Shown in pieces: positions 22,691 through 34,332 of a stretch of 64,000 nt of DNA. The notes under the pieces were generated by a model that worked only from the letters and a program-made list of their open reading frames with translations, did no database searches and was not told the DNA's origin. How positions within the stretch are numbered: position 1 is the stretch's first letter; each line of letters starts with the position of its first letter. Origin of the DNA: Rhabditoides inermis (Eukaryota > Nematoda > Chromadorea > Rhabditida > Rhabditidae); NCBI GenBank assembly GCA_963966185.1, contig CAWZYM010000425.1, positions 611,830 through 675,829 of the forward strand, read 5' to 3'. Position numbers and translations under genes: made by a program.

Positions 22691-23325
22691 GCTGTCGCCG
22701 CCGGCCCCGCCCACTTTGCGCCGCGCGCGGCCGGATTCCGACGCGCTGCGGCAAGTGATCAGCATAGTTTAGGGATAGATAGGTGTGCGAAGAGTTCTGA
22801 TTACGCTTCTGCTTGTGGTTCGTTAGTATTTTGGTATGGTACTTAGTTTTTAATGTCTCAATTTTCTTTTTGTGACTCAGCGATGCATAAACAAGACCGG
22901 TAGTGTGTGAGAGATAGATCAGGCAGTGGTTCTTTCGGGAACTTTCCTCCACACTTCTTCTGGGTGTTCCCTTGTAATTCATAGAAACTGGTTACTTTCA
23001 TAACAGTAACTGCGTAGCGGAATCGCTCGAGAAAAATCTTCTTGCCTCCTGGCTATGGAGAAACGGTGTTTGATTGAAAGTGAAAGTGAGAGCTTACGGT
23101 ATTGCGGAGTGTGTTAGTACATTTGTTGTTCCCAAGGATCAAATAGTTTGAAAATAGGAGTGAATGTGTTGTATTTCAAGGTTGTGATCGAAAGCGATTC
23201 ACATGGACTCTCACATCACTCACTTTCAATGACCACGTTCCGTATGGCCTAAAGATACACGTTTGAAAGTTTGTTGATCAACAAAAAGTGTATCAAGTCA
23301 GTCTTCGTCCTCTCTCTCTCTCCCT

Positions 23326-23405
<80 letters not shown>

Positions 23406-25194
23406 CGCCATACCTCGATTACATAATGACAACGGAGAAAGAGAGTATGCCTATTGCCCATTCACGCCCTCCAGACTCTCCTCTTCTTTTCGAGAGTAGC
23501 CTATTACCGGAGTGTACATTCCCCGGTGGAACCTCTCACCCTCCTCTCCCAGACACCCGCCACTTTGCCCACAGGGCGATTGCGTCATCACCACTAATCA
23601 GCTGATCAACTGACTGACTGCGAGGATAGATCACTCACTATTCCTCTCGATTCCGAGGGAGACGAGTTCCTTGAGCATAACTGAATTCGATGGTCACACT
23701 CTCAGTGTCTGGCGTCTCTCGCGATTGCGCACTCTCTCACCGCCCGTGCACCGCAATTTTCTTGTAACGGTGAAACGCGCGATTGAAGTGGGGAGGAGGC
23801 GAATAAATGAATAAATTAGGGCCAGCGGGTGGCCGCTTGAGGGTGCTTGTTTGTGTGTTTGTGTGTCTAATTGTTTGTGTCAACAAGGGAACCGGTAAAG
23901 AAATTGTAAACAGTGGTTGCAAGAATGTGTTGCTTTGCTAGTGATGCACTTTGCTGCTCTAGATAACAAAACAAGTCCGATAGCCGTGAATGGGGCATAA
24001 ACACGGTCATAGTGCAGTTAACAGTCGCTAGCACAGTCTAGGGGTGACGGATGGAAATATGCGCCTTCTCATTCACATCTCTCTATCACGCTCTTTCACA
24101 CACATACATTCACACACATTCCCTCTCTCTTTCTCTCTCTCTCCGCCTCTCATGGAGCCGTCTTCTTTCAGGTCAACAAATTTAGAACTTTTTAAAGGGT
24201 TGTGTTATGGATAGCTGCATGAGTGTGTTACCGACTCGTTACTGTACACTGTGTCCTCTGATCGGGCTTGTGTGACTGTAACATTCACTCTTCGGGGGTA
24301 ACTGATGAAAACAATGGGTGAATTACGCACAACACAACCGGCGACGGTAAATAAAGCGACAACAATTATCGAGTGGTTCAGGGATCGGAATGAAGATCTT
24401 CTTTGCAGTTGAACTGTAGAAATGTGGATGGATGGGAAACACAGATACTACAATTCTTCTGAAAATAGAATGATATGAAAAGAATTGAACGCAGAATGAT
24501 ATGTATAATAATAATGATTGTTGTTGTTCTGATACAATGATTTGAGAATCAATTTTCATGAACTTTTGTTCCTTTTACGCGCTCTGAAAAAAATTGAGGT
24601 TTGAATTCGCGCCAATTCGCTTGAATAACGACGGGCAGAAGTGGGCGGGGCTTAGATCAGCTGGCCACTCACTGGCGCGCGGGAATACGTCATGTTTGAA
24701 TTAGTCATCGAATTCTTCAGTTTTACTTGATCAAATTTTGCGATAATACACTTGTATCAACGCGCTTATTGATTTTGGCTTGCCCACATTCATTTCATTT
24801 CACTATGTGGCATTTGACCAGTAGCGTCAGCAGACCAACTTGTGTCACATGCCGTTTTCCCGCCCGCGCTTCTTTTGCTTTCTCTATCGCTATCGCTCTC
24901 TCGCCTCGCCCCACCGTTCTTACCTGTTCACGTGCCTGCTATATGCCATGACAACCTGTGATGCCGGTAATCGCGTTCAGGCGATTCACTATTTCGAAAT
25001 GTGTTCGCTCTATCGGGCTATCCTATCGCCATCGCGTCATCCACGTTTCGTTTCGCTCTCTCTCCGAGTTCAGCATCGATCGCCCACGCTAGCCGATGCA
25101 CTTTCACTCGCGTTAGCTGTACTTTGATTGACATATTTGTTCTTTAAAATTTCAATCGTGTTTTGTTCACAAACTTCAAAAATACTCTTTTCAG
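22691..25194. other. Intergenic region, no gene seen
   Basis: About 2.5 kb between the divergently transcribed collagen and TBC genes. It contains GC-rich, CpG-containing DNA near the collagen promoter, a CT microsatellite (23311-23402), short TG and CT tracts and AT-rich stretches. No exon with splice sites and family resemblance was found. Confidence 0.5.
23311..23402. repeat. (CT)n microsatellite
   Basis: About 90 bp of CT with a few CCTC interruptions. Confidence 0.95.
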
Positions 25195-25230
25195 TACCGT
25201 TCTTTACATCGTACTCTCACCCCACTGTGG

Positions 25231-25631
25231 ATGCTGCCGTACTTGGTGTACAAGCACGTGCAGAAGAGGAACGTGGAGCAGCGGCGCAACATGGACGACG
25301 CTCTCGACTCGCTCACCAGCAACCTCTCCCGCTCCCTCATACCCGATCAAGTGCGCGTTTTTTTATGTTTTTAATAATCAGTTTCATTTCTATTCATTTC
25401 TATAGTTTCACGTTCAATTTCGTAGGCCTATTAGAAAGGTATTGTTAACGATTTTCATATATTATCGGTGAAACATATGCATCGTGGTTTTTGCAGGAAA
25501 GAGAGACATTAATTACAGAAATATTTGTCAGAATATTACATATTTCCGGTGAAACATACAATGACCCAATCTGTCTCATCAAATAATTTTGAACGATTTT
25601 CTTTTACTTACTCCCCTCAAAGTAAAAAGAA

Positions 25632-25680
<49 letters not shown>

Positions 25681-28600
25681 AATACACCTTTCCTTGCAGG
25701 TGATGCTGCGCGTCTCGGGCGTGTGTGCCAAGCTGTCCGACGAGTGCGGGGAGACGACGCGCAACGACGACGTGCCCGGCGTACTATGTATCATCGAGAG
25801 GGTAGGTTTGATTATTGGTATTTTTATAGTTATATATAACACGCTGTAACATTTTGTAGAGTGCTCGCTTTTTCAATTTTTCTACAATTACAACGCTTCT
25901 TATCTAGCTATCTATTATCGTAATGGTTACATTGTGTTTATGTGGCTTGAATAGGTGATAGGTGTTTACCGAATCGTGTGTGACATTGATTTCCGAATGA
26001 CTCACTCTCAGTTTGCGTAGCTGGGCGATTGCAGTCATGTGGATTCGTCGTCTGGCGCAGTGATTGCGCAATAACTTTTTTGTATCTCATTGAGAAACCG
26101 ACCCACAGTGACTTTACACACTTCTGTCGGTCTATCGATATTAACACGGAGAACTTATCAAATGAGTGATAATTGATATGACGAGTGACGTCACATGACC
26201 TGTTGCAGTCGACTGGTGTGTACATCGAGTGGTCGCCTCGTGACGGCGACGACGCCGGGTGGGTGGTGACGACGGGCAGGTGAGTATTGATTGATTATCG
26301 ATTTAATCATGGTGCTTTTATGGTGGTTGTAGCATTGTCATTGTTAAAATCGGTGTGTTGTTTTCTATTATTTGGACGCGGTACGTATAGTTTGTGGCTT
26401 GTGCAATTATTAATCGGAATTAGGGAACAAAGCTCGGTTATTACAGATGAACTGAACACGATGTATGTCATGTGTGACTGTTGCGTATCGTTGGTGTTTT
26501 GTGCAAACTTTATCTACGTGATTCCCTGACGGTCTGCTTCAACTCATTCATAGCATGTGACATGTGGGAAAATAATCAAATTGGCGTTCACAATGACACA
26601 ATGATGGATCATAATGATTTTATTAGTACAACGATATACTTGCATGACTTTACTTTAATGTGGTTGTGTGTTGATTGATGACGTCACCCCGTCTCAGTGG
26701 TCATGACGACACGGACACTCTGACCCTGTGCTCGACGCCGCCCTCCTCCCTGTCGCCGGCCGTCTCCCCCGACGAGGCTGAGAGGAAGGAGAAGGAGTGG
26801 AACAAACTGAGGTACGGGGGGGGGGAGTAGAAGAGGAAGGCGTCCTCTCCTTCCTCTCCTTCTCTTGTGCACTCATGGAGTTGTGGATGGATAGATGACA
26901 TGACTGCTTGCAGGTTCTCTCTGGACGTGAACGATCTGAGCAGCTTCCGCCTCAGCGAGCCCAAGCGGGGTGGGTTATTCGGTTATTCCTGTTTGGAACT
27001 CGGCATGTGATGGATGATGAGTGATGACTGATGGATATATAGCTCCGAGTCACTTGCAGGGCAACGCGAGATCAAGAGTCAAGATCAAGAGTCGAGAGAT
27101 GTGTGATGTGTTAGATTCTTGTTTCAATGACGACTTGTATTGCAGGCTGCGCGGGCCACCCGTGCATCCGACTGATCTGCCGCGACGGCACCAACTACGT
27201 GCCCCTCCTCTTCAAGACGCACCCCACCACCGAGTTTGTCGACGTGCTACAGAGGTGGGTCCGTGGGTGGTTTGAAGTCGTATCAGAAGGGAGAGCCCGT
27301 GGATTGGATTGAGCTATTTCGATGCGTGGTGTGGTGTTGTTAGTAAAACGTATTGAATTAGGTATATGCTACACTAAAACAGGAGACAATGATGTTTGCT
27401 GTTACAAGTGAGATTTTATTTTATTGTTGTTGACATAGTTTGTTGCGGTTGAGCGGGTAAAAGCAGCTATTGTCACACGACTTTTTATTATTTTGTAACC
27501 TCCTGTATGCATGTAATAATTATGTGAAACATAGGTGGACAATTGTTCTACACAAGCAAGTTGCAAGTACTAAGTACAAGCAAGTAAACAAGTGATCGGT
27601 CTAGAAATAAAACACGTTGTACCACGCCAATCGCTGTGAAGTGTAAGGAGCCAAGACGGAAGAGGCTTGCAGATACGTGAAGCTGCGTCGTTCCCTGCGC
27701 GACTCTGGGCTGGTGCTGGTGGTGGATGAGAAGGCGGAGCAGCTGGCGAAGAGCGTCTCCATGCTCGACCAGAACGGGGACATGTTCCAGGTAGGGAGAG
27801 TCTTGTTTCACATTTGTTATAGTGACCAGATCGAGGAAACAATCAAACATAAACTTTGGTACTCAGTTGAGAGTGTGAAGCTTTTTTTATATAGGGGCAT
27901 GTTCGAGGTACTGGCTTTAGAGTTGTGTAATGGAATCGCATAGGGAATAGCTTCAAGAATTAATAAAACAGAGTATGTGGTAATTACTTTATACAATGAA
28001 GCTTGTTTTCTATGGATCGTGGTTAGGACGGTGTGATCTTTGTGGTCGTAGTAGTAATGGCCATAACACTCTGGTTTATTGATTGATATTGATTACCTCT
28101 CTCTCTTTCTTGCAGCGCTTCATGTCCAATCCGTACGCCACTGCCATGACGGGACTCGGCAAGATTGGAATGTTCGTACAGGATCAGGTTAGAAAATGAT
28201 TTTGTACCGATTTGTGGTAAGCGTAAGTATTGACACATTGACTGTTTTCATTAGTGCAGGATGTTGTATGATGAGTGAAACGTGGAGTGGGTCGTTTGAA
28301 GAATTTATTTTATCGGTTAGGTGTGAGGAATTGTTTTTAAACACCGATATACGGTAGGAGTCTAATGTCAACTACTGTAGACCATTGACGAGGACGCAAG
28401 TGAGGTGCGCAAGAATGGCTGTGTGCTAAATAAATTCACCCCAGTGTTGAATGTGTATAGAAATCAGTCATTAGAACTTGATATTCATTGTGTCTGCGAG
28501 ATTAGAAACCTAGAACATCGGTAAAGTGAGATGTACATGATACCCGTGTGTGTAGGTTATCCCGTCGCTGCTGGACTCGGACGAGGTCTCGCAGGAGGAG

Positions 28601-31600
28601 TCGATCCGGGCGATGCGCGAGCTGCGCGCACACGCAGAGACAGAGGACCTGAGGTGAGGGGGGAGGGGAGGGGATACTGTTACATGAATATGGTGATGTG
28701 GTAGTGCCGAGGTGAGGGAGAGGAGTTCAGATGCTAGTGAAGGGTTAGCTGTACATTAGCTGTACAGTCACCAGGTTGTCTAGAGCATCTTGTCCATCAC
28801 GATTAGTGCATGGTCACGGCGCAACGACGTTGTTTCACGCGCGATTTTGTCTCGGCGTGTGGCCGTCATTCCATCACGCCACGCTTTTCCCGAAATCACG
28901 CCGCGTGAAATGAACGCGCGGCAAAAGTCTCGAATTCGAGAATCCCGAAATAACGCCCGTGGTAGTTGGAGAAGTCAGAAAATCCCGAAACAACGCCGCC
29001 GCGCGTTCATTCGGGATTGGAGAGATGAAGCGACCGGTGGGCCGTGATAATTGGAAAATTATGCAATTTGTTTCGATAATGCCACATGATTTGTCTCATT
29101 ACTCAACCGTCTCATTTATGAGAAAGGCAATGAGGAGGCCGTGCATGGGATGCAGGCGTCTCGAAATGACGCGCGATCCCGAACTAACGCTTTCGCAAAT
29201 CTCGAATGAGCGGCAGCGTGATATCACGCTTTGCTCGTCAAAAATCCCGAAACAACGCGCGCCGGTCAGCGCGCGTGGCATGGGCGTGCAATCACGCCGC
29301 TCATTTCTCGCATTCGAGAATCCCGAATCAACGCGCCGCGTTGTCTCGTCTCGAAATGACGACGCGCGTGATCGCGCGTTGCGCCGTGACCAGGCACTAA
29401 TCACGATTAGTTCAAATCTGGTAAATTACGGAGTCTGGTTTTACGGAATCACTTGATAATTGTTTATTTATTAGGTGTGAAGCGTATTTGTCCATGTGCA
29501 TTTTCTTTGTATTGTCTAGGTTTCTCTTCTCGTTTTTTGAACGTTGATTATTGATGTGTGACACAAATTATTACTGTAGATTGTTTCATTCTGCAGGGTG
29601 TACTCTGACACGGCGGGCTTCGAGATGGTCACTCAGCTGGAGCTGCCCCCCAGGCCCGACATATTCAGGGAGTCGCCTGTGAGTTTGTTTCATATGTTTT
29701 TAATTATATGGGAATATGATTTCTTGACAAACGATGATCGGACTCACATTGAAGTTAGAATGCGATGTTGGTTGTGTATAGACATGAAACGTAGAAGGTG
29801 ATAGTGCAAGATGCGTCGGAAACTGGATTAAAGATGTGAACATGCATGAGGAAGGCAGCAATTATTAGTCACGGAATGCGACTTGAATGCAATAGACACG
29901 GCTGAAGCGTGATAATTATTCCCACATGCATGTCCACATCCATTCCATCCCTGCCTTGTTGCAGGTGACGGCGGCGCAGTGGGCTTCGTTCCGGCAGGCG
30001 GACGGCTCCATGGACCCCCACAAGCTGCACCACCTCAAGATGAACGTGTTCCGGTGGGTGCGAGAGGGGGGATAGGCATACTGTAGTGGGCGAAGACACT
30101 TTCCCACAACAGGGCATCTTTTCTTTGAAAAATCCTTTGAAAATTAAAAAAAAATGTTTATGTTTCTCACACCGATAAGGTGGACATTTGAAATTTGAAG
30201 TTGTCATATCGATGCACTTTTCTCATTCAGATTCAGTGTACAATCACGGAGTGGTAGGAATCGGGAGAAGAGAGGGAGAGAGAGAGAGAGCGAGAGAGAG
30301 AGAGCGAGAGAATACATTCATATACTCCTTTTCCAGTGGCGGTATCGAGGCGTCTCTGCGCCGGCAGCTGTGGCCGTACCTGTTGGGATACCGGCAGTGG
30401 GACCACACAGACGCCCAGCACGAGAAGGTGGGCGGGTCCGTGAGAATACATCCATTTCATTTAATAATTGTCTGACACGTATTTTTATTGGATGACGTTC
30501 ATGTGGACCTGTGGTAAATTAATAGAATTTATTCATTTGTCTGAAACGTGTTGTCAATTGTCAGTTGTCATATTATCGTTTTTTTCCAGAAGCGCGCTGC
30601 GAAGGCTGCTGAATACAATCGTATGAAACAGCAGTGGCAGTCAATCAGCCCCGATCAGGAGAGCCGATTCTCCCACTACGCTAACCGGAAGGCTATCGTC
30701 GGTATGTGTACTCGATACTTTATCATATCTTTTTACGTTCACTTTTAGACGACTTTGCAATGTCAATAGGTCAGAAAGAGAGGGGGTTCTAGTTTGAATA
30801 GTTGCATGAATCTGAAGGTGACATCTTCTCTCCCTTTCCAGAGAAGGACGTGGCGCGCACGGACCGCACGGTGCCGTTCTTCCAGGGCGAGGGAAACGCC
30901 AACCTGCAGCAGCTGCACAACGTCCTCATGACGTACTGCATGTACAACTTCGACCTGGGTCAGTGGGGGCGGATTGGTCGGTAAAGTGGACAAAAACCTC
31001 AAATGATTGACTGATTCTTACATAAGTTATGATTCGCAGGCACATTGCTACGGTAGCAAGGTTTCAGCAAAACACCTGACGTAGAGTGGATTTGAATCCG
31101 CGACATGAACCAGCCGAACAGATTTCTAGGCGAATCTCTTACCGGTTCCGCCATAGAGGCAATGAGTGCAATTTGCTAGTGTTGAGACATTTAGTTGATT
31201 TGCGATCAATCAAAGACGGACTGTGCGAAGGAAAACCATTCATTTTCAGCTGAAACGTATGTTTTCGAAAACAATCAAATCGTATCTCATGCTTGTGTCT
31301 CAGTGTTGTCTACGTTTCTTCACAAAAACCACAAGCGTGCAGTAGATCATCGCTCAATGAAAGGATCATGCCACGTCCTCAATGGCGCAGTCGGTTGGCT
31401 GTTAAACTAGCAATTTGCGAACTGCGCTCTGGCGCAGGTTCGAGTCCTGCTACCGCTTGTGTTTTACTTTCTTTCAAATTTGACTATGCTCTTAGTTACC
31501 GTACCACCCGTTCGTGGTCTGTTCCCCCATGGGGGAGATAGTAGGTCTTTTCAATTTTTTGCTAATTTTAGTCATTGTAGTTGCCACAGAATTGGTTCAG

Positions 31601-33657
31601 TGAAGACGTGTTGGTTAATGTGAATGTTGTGGAACGTATTACGTATGTGTTGTCGATGTTTTGTGGTTTTTTTATTGAACAGTATAATTTTGGGCTGTTG
31701 AGTGGTTACGAACGACAGAATGACTTTTAATTTTGTTGTACCCACGGCTAATACGAGGTTTACGCGAAACATATACTTTGGGGTTGGATATGTGTAGCGA
31801 GAAAGAAGAGTGGATAGAGCTAGGCGATCGCAGATTCTGAAATTGCTGAAATGATGTGGTTGGATGTTTTTTTGTGTGTTGCAGGCTACGTGCAGGGCAT
31901 GTCTGACTTCCTCTCCCCCCTCCTCTACGTCATGCAGAACGAGGTGGACGCGTTCTGGTGCTTCGTCGGGCTCATGGACAGGGTGGTGAGTGGAGAGAAG
32001 GAGAGAGGGAGGGGAGAGTGAGGGAGGATAAGGGAGAGAAAGAGGAGAGAGATGACATCATCCTCGTTTCAGCACCGCAACTTTGAGAAGGATCAGTCGA
32101 TGATCAAGCAGCAGCTGAACCAGTTGAGGGACCTGGTACTGATTGTCAACCCCAAGCTGGCCAATTATCTGGGTGGGTTGGGGGTGTTTTTTTATTTGTT
32201 GATTGGATTTGTGGAATAGTCTATCGCTCGACATAGTGATGGTGAGGAGATAAGGTTTTGATGTGTGTAAGTGTTATATAGTTTTCAATGTTCGTATGAC
32301 AATGAGAGCTGTTTTAGCATTAAAGGACGCTTTTACTTTTCACTTATTGTGTTCGTGAAACTCATAATGCCAGTTTTGTTCCGATGCATGACACAAATTG
32401 TTTATGAAGCGTTTTTGATACTATGCATTTATTGAGAAGCGTATATTTATGAGAGTGGCAGGCGGGACTATTTATTAACGAAAAAGTGTGAATTATGAAT
32501 GGGCTAGTCGCATGATATGATGCAAACATTCTGTTATCCCATGTTTGCAGAATCGCACCAATCTGACGACATGTACTTCTGCTTCCGATGGGTGCTCGTC
32601 TGGTTCAAGAGAGAGTTCTCATTCGAGGTGGGCAAAGGTTTTCGCTGTCTGCTGAGATGACTTTTGCTTCATCATAATACCAGGAAGTGTAGGATAGACT
32701 ACATGTTTTCGAAGTCTTATCACATTAGGAAATGGTCATGTAGAAGTGAGTGTGATTACGTGAGAGTCTTTGGGGTGAAATGGACAGGAACTGGTTTTTT
32801 TTCTGGCTGTGCGGTATCTAGACCACTGAACCACCTAGTAGATGCATACTGTAGATATCTATCATCAATATCTAGACACCCACATTGCCGGAATCCGTTT
32901 GCAGGACACGTGCAAGTTGCAACAGGAGTTAGTAGTTCGTATGATTTCTTATCGATGAAAAGTTTTAATTCGCGTGAACCTATGAAGGGGGAGTGAATGG
33001 GAGACAAGCTCAAGATTTGATTACCTTTACATTTGTTTTTTTCTAATCGCGTCTCGATGTGCAGGACACGTGCAAGCTGTGGGAAGTGCTGTGGACGTGG
33101 CAGCCGTGCGGCAACTTCCTCCTCCTCCTCTGCGTCGCCATCCTCGACAGACAGACCGACACCATCATAGAGAACAACTTCGGCCTCACCGAGATACTCA
33201 AGGTACACTGAATATCACTGCTGGTGGTGCGATGTTTAATTTTTGTTGATTGTGAGTAATATTATGTTGGAAACATTTGTGACAGCAGCATCTGGATTGC
33301 ATTAGTCGTTATGTGTTTTTGATGAAGTGAGTTTGAAACTTACATTTTGGGCATTCTTAAATTTGCTAATTTAGTTAGTTGGAGTTGGATTTTCAAACTA
33401 ATTACACTTACGTTTTTATTTTAAAACAGGATAAGTAAGGAAACATAATTCATTTTTTTTCAGCACGTGAACGACCTGTCTGGCCACTTGGTTCTGGATG
33501 AAGTGCTCACATCGGCAGAGGCCATATTCCATCAGCTGGCAGCTAGCCAGGTAGAGAGAGAGGGTCGAGAGAGAGAGGGATGGAATCCCTTCAGGACAAG
33601 CTGCCCGGCCACATTTGCGTGCACCTGGGACTGAGAGAAGGCGACGAGAAGGAGTAG
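25231..33657 (+). CDS. TBC-domain Rab GTPase-activating protein (TBC1D15/17 type)
   Basis: Twenty exons: 25231-25350, 25700-25801, 26209-26279, 26698-26811, 26914-26969, 27146-27254, 27673-27790, 28116-28187, 28556-28653, 29597-29678, 29965-30053, 30337-30427, 30590-30701, 30842-30958, 31885-31985, 32073-32172, 32551-32627, 33065-33202, 33464-33550, 33595-33657. All phases agree; 638 residues, against about 690 in human TBC1D15. The N-terminal half matches the Rab-binding DUF3548 region (GVLCIIER...GVYIEWSP, NDLSSFRLSEPKRG). The TBC domain runs from about residue 345 to 600 and keeps both catalytic fingers: KDVARTDR (IxxDxxR arginine finger) and YVQGM (glutamine finger). TBC1D15 acts on Rab7 at late endosomes and mitochondria; the same role is inferred. 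The start follows a TTTTCAG acceptor by 36 bases. The last intron is only 44 bp. Confidence 0.92.
25637..25678. repeat. (TA)n microsatellite
   Basis: About 42 bp of TA dinucleotides just before exon 2 of the TBC gene. Confidence 0.95.
28797..29411. mobile_element. CG-rich terminal-inverted-repeat element in a TBC intron
   Basis: Terminal inverted repeats of 26 bp with one mismatch at 28801-28826 and 29377-29402 (GATTAGTGC, then TGGTCACGGCGCAACG). The 11-bp sequence TCACGATTAGT occurs at both borders (28797-28807, 29401-29411). Inside, CCCGAA-x2-AACGC-like motifs recur at least five times (about 28946, 28984, 29173, 29246, 29324) together with TCTCGAAATGACG. Base composition is much more CpG-rich than the surrounding intron 9. 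No coding capacity; a Mutator-like or fold-back non-autonomous element is likely. Confidence 0.75.
31075..31165 (-). repeat. tRNA-like sequence, minus strand
   Basis: On the minus strand TGGCGGAACCGGTAAG (A box, about 31138-31153) and GGATTCAAATCC (B box, 31088-31099) with an extended variable region between, as in Leu/Ser-type tRNAs. Acceptor stem not recognisable. In intron 14 of the TBC gene. Confidence 0.5.
31383..31462 (+). repeat. tRNA-like sequence, plus strand
   Basis: TGGCGCAGTCGGTTGG (A box, 31383-31398) and GGTTCGAGTCC (B box, 31437-31447). The T arm pairs perfectly (GCAGG/CCTGC), but the 5' acceptor strand does not match the 3' TACCGCT. Divergently oriented to the copy at 31075-31165 in the same intron. 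Confidence 0.5.
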
Positions 33658-34332
33658 AAGTGAGGGAGAAGAAAGGAAGAGGTGGGCTGGGGGAGGGAGC
33701 TTAGTTGCGTGTGATATTATCGATGAATGTTCATAGTTCTTTTCTAGAGTAGTTACCAACATTGTTTTCTTTGTGTCTTTGTTGTCTTGAGTTTGCGATG
33801 AAACTTTCAGGTTCTAACGTGACCTAGGACGGTTTCTGACGGCGTCTGCGCACAGCAATGGAGTTATTGATTGATTTTCCAGTTTATCTATTGGATATTT
33901 ACATACTTTATATATTATACGCACACATTGTACATAGACTCATAGACACATACTGTAGTATTCCTGTTGATCCATTCAATGTTACCGTTACCACCCACCC
34001 AACTGTATGTAGCCTGTATTTCACTGTTTTCCCCTATGCGAGGTGTTTTGAAGAAATGAAGTTGCAAAGATATCGATATATGACTCGGCCTATTCCCTAT
34101 TCTATACCACACTCTGTAATCATGCTTGTTTGTTTTGTATAGTGAGTTGTACATACCTACCGTAACCCGTTTCCTTCGTCGTTGGAGTTTGTAAAAGTAA
34201 ATGATCATAAAACTTTTTTTACAATGTGACAAAATTTGGTGTTGTGTGTCACGCTGTTTGCAACAGTCTTTGATATCTCATTTTCATCCGTTTTTATGTT
34301 TTGTCACAACTTAATTTGATTTCCAATCAGGA

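Noticed and set aside
28790..29456. Arg/Asn-rich frames on both strands
   Set aside because: They translate the CpG-rich inverted-repeat element in the TBC intron; no family resemblance.
31383..31462. A functional tRNA gene
   Set aside because: A box, B box and T arm are good, but the acceptor stem does not pair; the same is true of the other four tRNA-like segments.
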